NCBI GenBank assembly: GCA_025965155.1
Contig: JAOPXN010000008.1
Coordinates: forward strand, 1-36,000
Direction: 5' to 3'
DNA: 36,000 nucleotides
DNA from: Propionibacteriaceae bacterium
GTDB taxonomy: Bacteria; Actinomycetota; Actinomycetes; Propionibacteriales; Propionibacteriaceae
Part shown: in pieces, positions 32,524 through 36,000 of the stretch
Numbering within the stretch: position 1 is the first letter of the stretch
Layout: the number at the start of each line of letters is the position of its first letter
Made by a program: the position numbers and the translations under genes
Notes under the pieces: generated by a model
What the model was told of the DNA's origin: nothing
The model's input: the letters and a program-made list of their open reading frames with translations, nothing else
Database searches by the model: none

Positions 32524-34284
32524 ATGTTCACGATTCGCTATCTCACCGAGCTGTATCCGCCGAACCAGTCGGTCACACTTCGCAGCGACCGCGACGACTG
32601 GGTTCTGGACGAGCCGGGCGTCTACACCGGTGGTGCCTGGGTATTCACGATCGAGGCCGCTCCGGGCATCTTCACCTTCAAGCTGCGGCTTGACGGGATC
32701 TGGGCGAACGACCCGAACCTCGCAATCGACGCGATCGACGGTGGCACCTATGACGTCGGGGACGGCGATCTCACATTCCCGGCGTACCCGAGGGTGGTCA
32801 CTGAGAACGGCCGAGTCCAACGCCAGTTCTTCACCCCCGTGCACGACGAGATCCACGAGTACGACGTGGTCATTGTGGGCTCGGGTATGGGCGGCGGGGT
32901 CTTGGCCAGCCGGCTGGCCGACACTGGCAAGGACGTGCTCGTTCTGGAGGCAGGGTCCTACCTTTTCCCGACCCACGTCGCCAACCTGCCTCGGCGGTTG
33001 AGGGTCGGGACTTTCGACAAACACATCTGGGGTCTGTTTGCTGACTTCTCATTCGCCAACTACGTCAACACCGACGGATCCCAGTTCGCTGGCGGCCAGG
33101 CCTTCAATTTGGGTGGCCGGTCGGTCTTCTGGGGTGGCCTGATCCCGCGCATGGGCGCCTGGGAACTGCAGGACTGGCCGGCTGAGATCCGTGACTACCT
33201 GCTCACGACCGGTTACCGGCTGGCCGAGGACGCGATGAACCGCAACGGACCGATCGGCTCGGAGTTCCAGCAGCGCACCAAGGACCGGCTGTCCGTGCTG
33301 CTCCCCGAGTTCGACCACCTCGACGCCCCGGTCGCCGTGCAGTACCAGGGCTACACGCCGCTTTCCATCCCGGGCGGGATGTTCTCGACCGCCGATCTAC
33401 TGAGCGAGAGCCGGCTGATGGTGGACGAGGACGCGCCAAAGCTGACGGTCAACCTGAACCACGCGGTCCAGGAGGTGCTCACCGAGGGGGGCCGCGCCAC
33501 TGGCGTCCGCTGCTTCGACCTGCGCGACCAGGTGGAGCGGACGTACCGCGGCAAGACGGTGGTGCTTGCGGCGGGAAGCATCGAGTCGCCCAAGATCGCA
33601 CTGCTGTCCGAGCTGGACGATCCGTCGGGACTGCTCGGACAGGGCATCACCGACCATCCGATCTATTTCACTCACTTCTCACTTCCGGCTGGCTCCCCGT
33701 ACGCCTCTCCGGACGCCTCCGCCAAGGTGTGGTCGAGGCATCGCAACACCTCGGCGACTGAGCACCCATACAACGTCGTCGTGGAGATCGGCGCGGACTT
33801 CAACCAGGGCCGGTACGTGAATTCAGAGCACCTGGCCGAGCACCGTCGTGACAAGAAGGACGCGACGCTGTGCGAGATCGTCTTCCTGTTCAACTCTCCT
33901 TTGGTGGCCGGCAATCAGGTGACAGTGACTGGTCCGCCGTACGTACCGGCGCAGGTGACCGTGTACGACGCTCCGCTGCCCGACGGCGCCTTTGCCGAGG
34001 TGGCCGGCGTTGCCGCCACGGTCCTTGCCGGCCTGGGAGCCGAAGCCATCGCGGGGGAGGACCTGAACCTGCAGAAGGCCAAACTGGGCGGCGTGGCGCA
34101 CGAGGTGGGCTCGCTGCGGACGGGGGCACCCGGGCAGGGCGTGGTTGACACAGACCTCAAGTTCTACGCGTACGACAACCTGTACGCCTGCGACAACTCT
34201 GTCTTCGCGTCATCCCCGGCGGCTAATCCCAGTCTGACGCTGGTGGCGCTGGCCCTCCGACTGGCCCAGCACCTCGCAGCCTGA
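32524..34284 (+). CDS. GMC family oxidoreductase with N-terminal beta-sandwich-like extension
   Basis: A 586-residue FAD-dependent oxidoreductase. Residues ~1-100 (starting MFTIRYLTELYPPNQSVTLR, with WVFTIEAAPGIFTFKLRLDG) look like a starch-binding or CBM48-like beta-sandwich, unusual ahead of a GMC enzyme. The FAD domain starts at about residue 115 with VVIVGSGMGGGVLASRLADT, then VLVLEAG, and the GGRSVFWGGLIPR segment. The C-terminal GMC block has AHEVGSLRTG (likely catalytic His), then DNLYACDNSVFASSPAANPS and a final helix. GMC enzymes oxidise alcohols or sugars; the substrate here is unknown. No signal peptide is seen. ATG 32524 has GGCGGGGG upstream. Confidence 0.9.
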   Translation: MFTIRYLTELYPPNQSVTLRSDRDDWVLDEPGVYTGGAWVFTIEAAPGIFTFKLRLDGIWANDPNLAIDAIDGGTYDVGDGDLTFPAYPRVVTENGRVQRQFFTPVHDEIHEYDVVIVGSGMGGGVLASRLADTGKDVLVLEAGSYLFPTHVANLPRRLRVGTFDKHIWGLFADFSFANYVNTDGSQFAGGQAFNLGGRSVFWGGLIPRMGAWELQDWPAEIRDYLLTTGYRLAEDAMNRNGPIGSEFQQRTKDRLSVLLPEFDHLDAPVAVQYQGYTPLSIPGGMFSTADLLSESRLMVDEDAPKLTVNLNHAVQEVLTEGGRATGVRCFDLRDQVERTYRGKTVVLAAGSIESPKIALLSELDDPSGLLGQGITDHPIYFTHFSLPAGSPYASPDASAKVWSRHRNTSATEHPYNVVVEIGADFNQGRYVNSEHLAEHRRDKKDATLCEIVFLFNSPLVAGNQVTVTGPPYVPAQVTVYDAPLPDGAFAEVAGVAATVLAGLGAEAIAGEDLNLQKAKLGGVAHEVGSLRTGAPGQGVVDTDLKFYAYDNLYACDNSVFASSPAANPSLTLVALALRLAQHLAA

Positions 34285-34294
34285 GCGGTTCACG

Positions 34295-34564
34295 TCACGG
34301 TGCAGCGTGCGGTTTTGCCAGCCCAGCGCTGAGGAAATTGGTCTTCTTCTTAGCCGGGGCGTTGCTCGCCTTCGATCCGAGGGACAATCCCGACGCCGAG
34401 ATGACGCAGGTCCTGACACCATTCACGTCAGTTATCGTCCCACCACTTTTTAGGCACGCTTCCTCAGTGACATCGGATCCTTTCGCCACAGCGGGAGAAA
34501 CCGCTGTCAGGACTGCCGCGGCCATTGCTGCTGTCGTCAACGCTGACAACCAGATTCGTCTCAT
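34295..34564 (-). CDS. Small secreted protein of unknown function
   Basis: An 89-residue precursor with a clear signal peptide (MRRIWLSALTTAAMAAAVLT, then a cleavage site near SPAVA). The mature ~62 residues have two cysteines (EEACLKSGGTITDVNGVRTC) that may form a disulfide, followed by a Ser/Lys/Ala-rich tail. Short secreted actinobacterial proteins with this CxxxGG...GVRTC core exist, without known function. The ribosome binding site is weak. It is convergent with the GMC gene, 10 bp apart. Confidence 0.65.
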   Translation of the reverse strand: MRRIWLSALTTAAMAAAVLTAVSPAVAKGSDVTEEACLKSGGTITDVNGVRTCVISASGLSLGSKASNAPAKKKTNFLSAGLAKPHAAP

Positions 34565-35313
34565 CGGCTTGCTTTCTGTTTAGAGGGTGCCTTTCGGCGG
34601 TGGTGCCATATTTCTGCCCACCCGATGAGGGAAGCTACTTCGACGCATTAGTTGGCGGCGTATTTGAGGAGTAGCGGAACCTCTTGAGGAGCCGCCTGTG
34701 GACACTCCACGTCGCCGGCTTCAACCTTGTTGGCGCTCACACCTGTCCCAGAGTGCGAGTCTGGGAGAGGATGCTCGCGTCCGTCTGTGCACAGGAGGAG
34801 TGAGAATCGGTCGCCTCAGTGACTCAGCGGTCACTGTATTTACCTTAGACACGCGACATCAAACCCCCGGTCACGTGCTTTTGAGGGTAGTGATGTTGCG
34901 AGCTGTCGTCAAGACTTTGGGCCTGCTATGCACCAGGCGCTTTTATACGCTGAGACGTCAATCTAAGGCAGATTGGCACGCGACCGCGACGGTCCGGACA
35001 GTCCCGTTGTCGGACATGGCGGCGTTGTTTTGGCAACCCATGCATGGCCGGAGCAATTCGTCTTGCCGATAGGTGTCTGTTCGACCAGCCGATAATGCGG
35101 TCGATGAGACGGCCGTGTAGCGGTCAGCCGGCCAGGATCATCGGGGTGCTTGCTGAGGGTAAACGTCCGGGCTGTCGTCTTCGAGAAGAGACCGGTCGTT
35201 CGCTTCGGCATTGTCGGTAGGGAATTCGCAGAAGTCCCCGACACAGGCGGCCGCACCAGTGACTCCAAGACTCTGCAACTTGGCCGGTGGCTCGCTCAGA
35301 GGTGGGGTATTCG
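34565..35313. other. Long region without a convincing gene
   Basis: About 750 bp with lower GC than its neighbours. Open frames exist (34698-35072 on +, 34963-35268 and 35124-35459 on -), but none has a ribosome binding site, a recognisable domain, or actinobacterial third-position GC bias. Fragments could be eroded genes; I cannot name any. The promoter of the small secreted gene (on -) should lie just right of 34564. Confidence 0.5.
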
Positions 35314-35967
35314 TCATCGGGATGCCGATCTCTCATCGCGCACCTGCTCCAGCACAGTGGTGAACGTCGCAGCGTCCTGGGCCCCCGACACTCCGTACTT
35401 CTGGTCGAAGACGAAGAACGGCACTCCCTGGATGCCGTACTCCCGGGCGAGAGCGACATCGGCTTTCACCGCGGGCAGGAAGTCACTGTCGGACAGAGCC
35501 CGGAGCGCCTCGGCGCGATCAAGGCCAACGTCGGCCGCCAGGTCAGCGAGGTCCTCGATGCGGCCGACGTGAGCGCCGTCCACGAAGTACGCCTTCAGCA
35601 GCCGTTCCTTCATCTCAAGCTGGCGGCCCTGCGTCTTGGCATGGTGCAGCAGCTCGTGAGCCTTGATCGTGTTGGTCTGGTGCACCAGGTCGAAGTGGTA
35701 GTCCAAGCCGACGCTCGCGGCAATGGTCGTCACTCGTTCAGTCATCTGCTCGAACTGCTCGCGGGGGATTCCTCTACGCTCGAGCATGTAGTCGGCGGGA
35801 GTGCCCGCGTAGTCCACCGGGGTGTCGGGAGCCAGCTCGAAACTGTGGTACTCCACCTTCACGTCACCATCGAACTCGGCCAGTCCCGATTCGAACTTGC
35901 GCTTGCCGATGTAGCACCAGGGGCATTGCACGTCTGACCAGATGTCGACCTTGATCGCGTTACTCAC
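35314..35967 (-). CDS. DsbA family oxidoreductase (FrnE-like)
   Basis: A 217-residue cytoplasmic DsbA-fold protein. The active site is CPWC at residues 15-18 (DIWSDVQCPWCYIGKRKFE), followed by a helical insertion and the cis-Pro motif GVPFFVFDQKYGVSGAQ. This arrangement fits the FrnE/polyketide-type thiol oxidoreductase group. Such proteins form or isomerise disulfides and are linked to oxidative-stress tolerance. Start GTG 35967 follows AGGTCC; there is no signal peptide. The right edge of the window is 33 bp beyond its start, so its promoter is mostly outside. Confidence 0.93.
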   Translation of the reverse strand: MSNAIKVDIWSDVQCPWCYIGKRKFESGLAEFDGDVKVEYHSFELAPDTPVDYAGTPADYMLERRGIPREQFEQMTERVTTIAASVGLDYHFDLVHQTNTIKAHELLHHAKTQGRQLEMKERLLKAYFVDGAHVGRIEDLADLAADVGLDRAEALRALSDSDFLPAVKADVALAREYGIQGVPFFVFDQKYGVSGAQDAATFTTVLEQVRDERSASR

Positions 35968-36000
35968 GCAGGACCTAACCTGCTCCGCCCCACCCCCATT

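Noticed and set aside
34698-35072. 124-codon + strand frame in the gap before the DsbA gene
   Set aside because: No ribosome binding site, no recognisable domain, poor codon bias.
1-36000. CRISPR array, tRNA or rRNA genes, intact insertion sequence
   Set aside because: No regularly spaced repeats, tRNA arms, rRNA segments or terminal inverted repeats with a transposase were found by reading.

Overview
The window is a chromosome segment of a high-GC actinobacterium. The evidence is the codon use (G or C in most third positions), frequent GTG starts, ATGA and TGATG stop/start overlaps, a sir/zinc-ribbon/cysH-cysC-cysD-cysN sulfate operon in the order I remember from Streptomyces-type genomes, a CbpM-bearing dnaK/clpB operon, dodecin, and a PPK2 kinase. 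I cannot fix the family or genus from sequence alone. I see no rRNA, tRNA, CRISPR array or intact insertion sequence.

Layout. 1-1934 is a decayed stretch: a frameshifted tyrosine recombinase, a frameshifted small actinobacterial protein, and the last ~105 codons of an RND efflux pump joined directly to it. 2072-3078 holds two tandem genes for small secreted proteins that share an 86-bp perfectly identical 5' segment and near-identical hairpin terminators. A RibD-C-type reductase (-) and a PPK2 polyphosphate kinase (+) follow, divergently arranged. 4894-11226 (-) is a tightly coupled assimilatory sulfate reduction operon: sir, a 65-aa zinc-ribbon protein, cysH, cysC, cysD, cysN and a CbiX-type chelatase for siroheme. 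It is preceded at 11303-11443 by a short ORF that resembles actinobacterial sulfur-operon leader peptides. A YihY-type membrane protein and a YceI protein with a perfect 14-bp palindromic operator come next, then a secreted seven-bladed FG-GAP propeller and a membrane protein of unknown function.

18210-27968 (+) is a protein-quality-control island. It encodes Hsp20, a YflT-domain membrane protein, DnaK, GrpE, a CbpA-type DnaJ, a CbpM-like modulator, ClpB, a zinc-ribbon thioredoxin, a UBP-type zinc finger protein, and a large cyclic-nucleotide-binding-like/thioredoxin-fold/thioredoxin-reductase-like fusion. Most genes overlap or abut, which suggests one transcript coupling refolding and disaggregation to thiol redox control. 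A PucR-type regulator is transcribed divergently from its head.

The remainder (28302-35967) carries a GT4 glycosyltransferase with an LPG-synthase-like membrane protein (-), a divergent PIG-L deacetylase (+), two very small acidic proteins (-), dodecin (+), a GMC oxidoreductase with an N-terminal beta-sandwich-like extension (+), a small secreted protein (-), a ~750-bp region without a convincing gene, and a FrnE-like DsbA oxidoreductase (-).

The points I consider most worth following are the redox/chaperone island with its unusual terminal fusion, the putative leader peptide of the sulfur operon, the Tyr-for-His change in the CbiX-type chelatase, and the tandem secreted-protein duplication.
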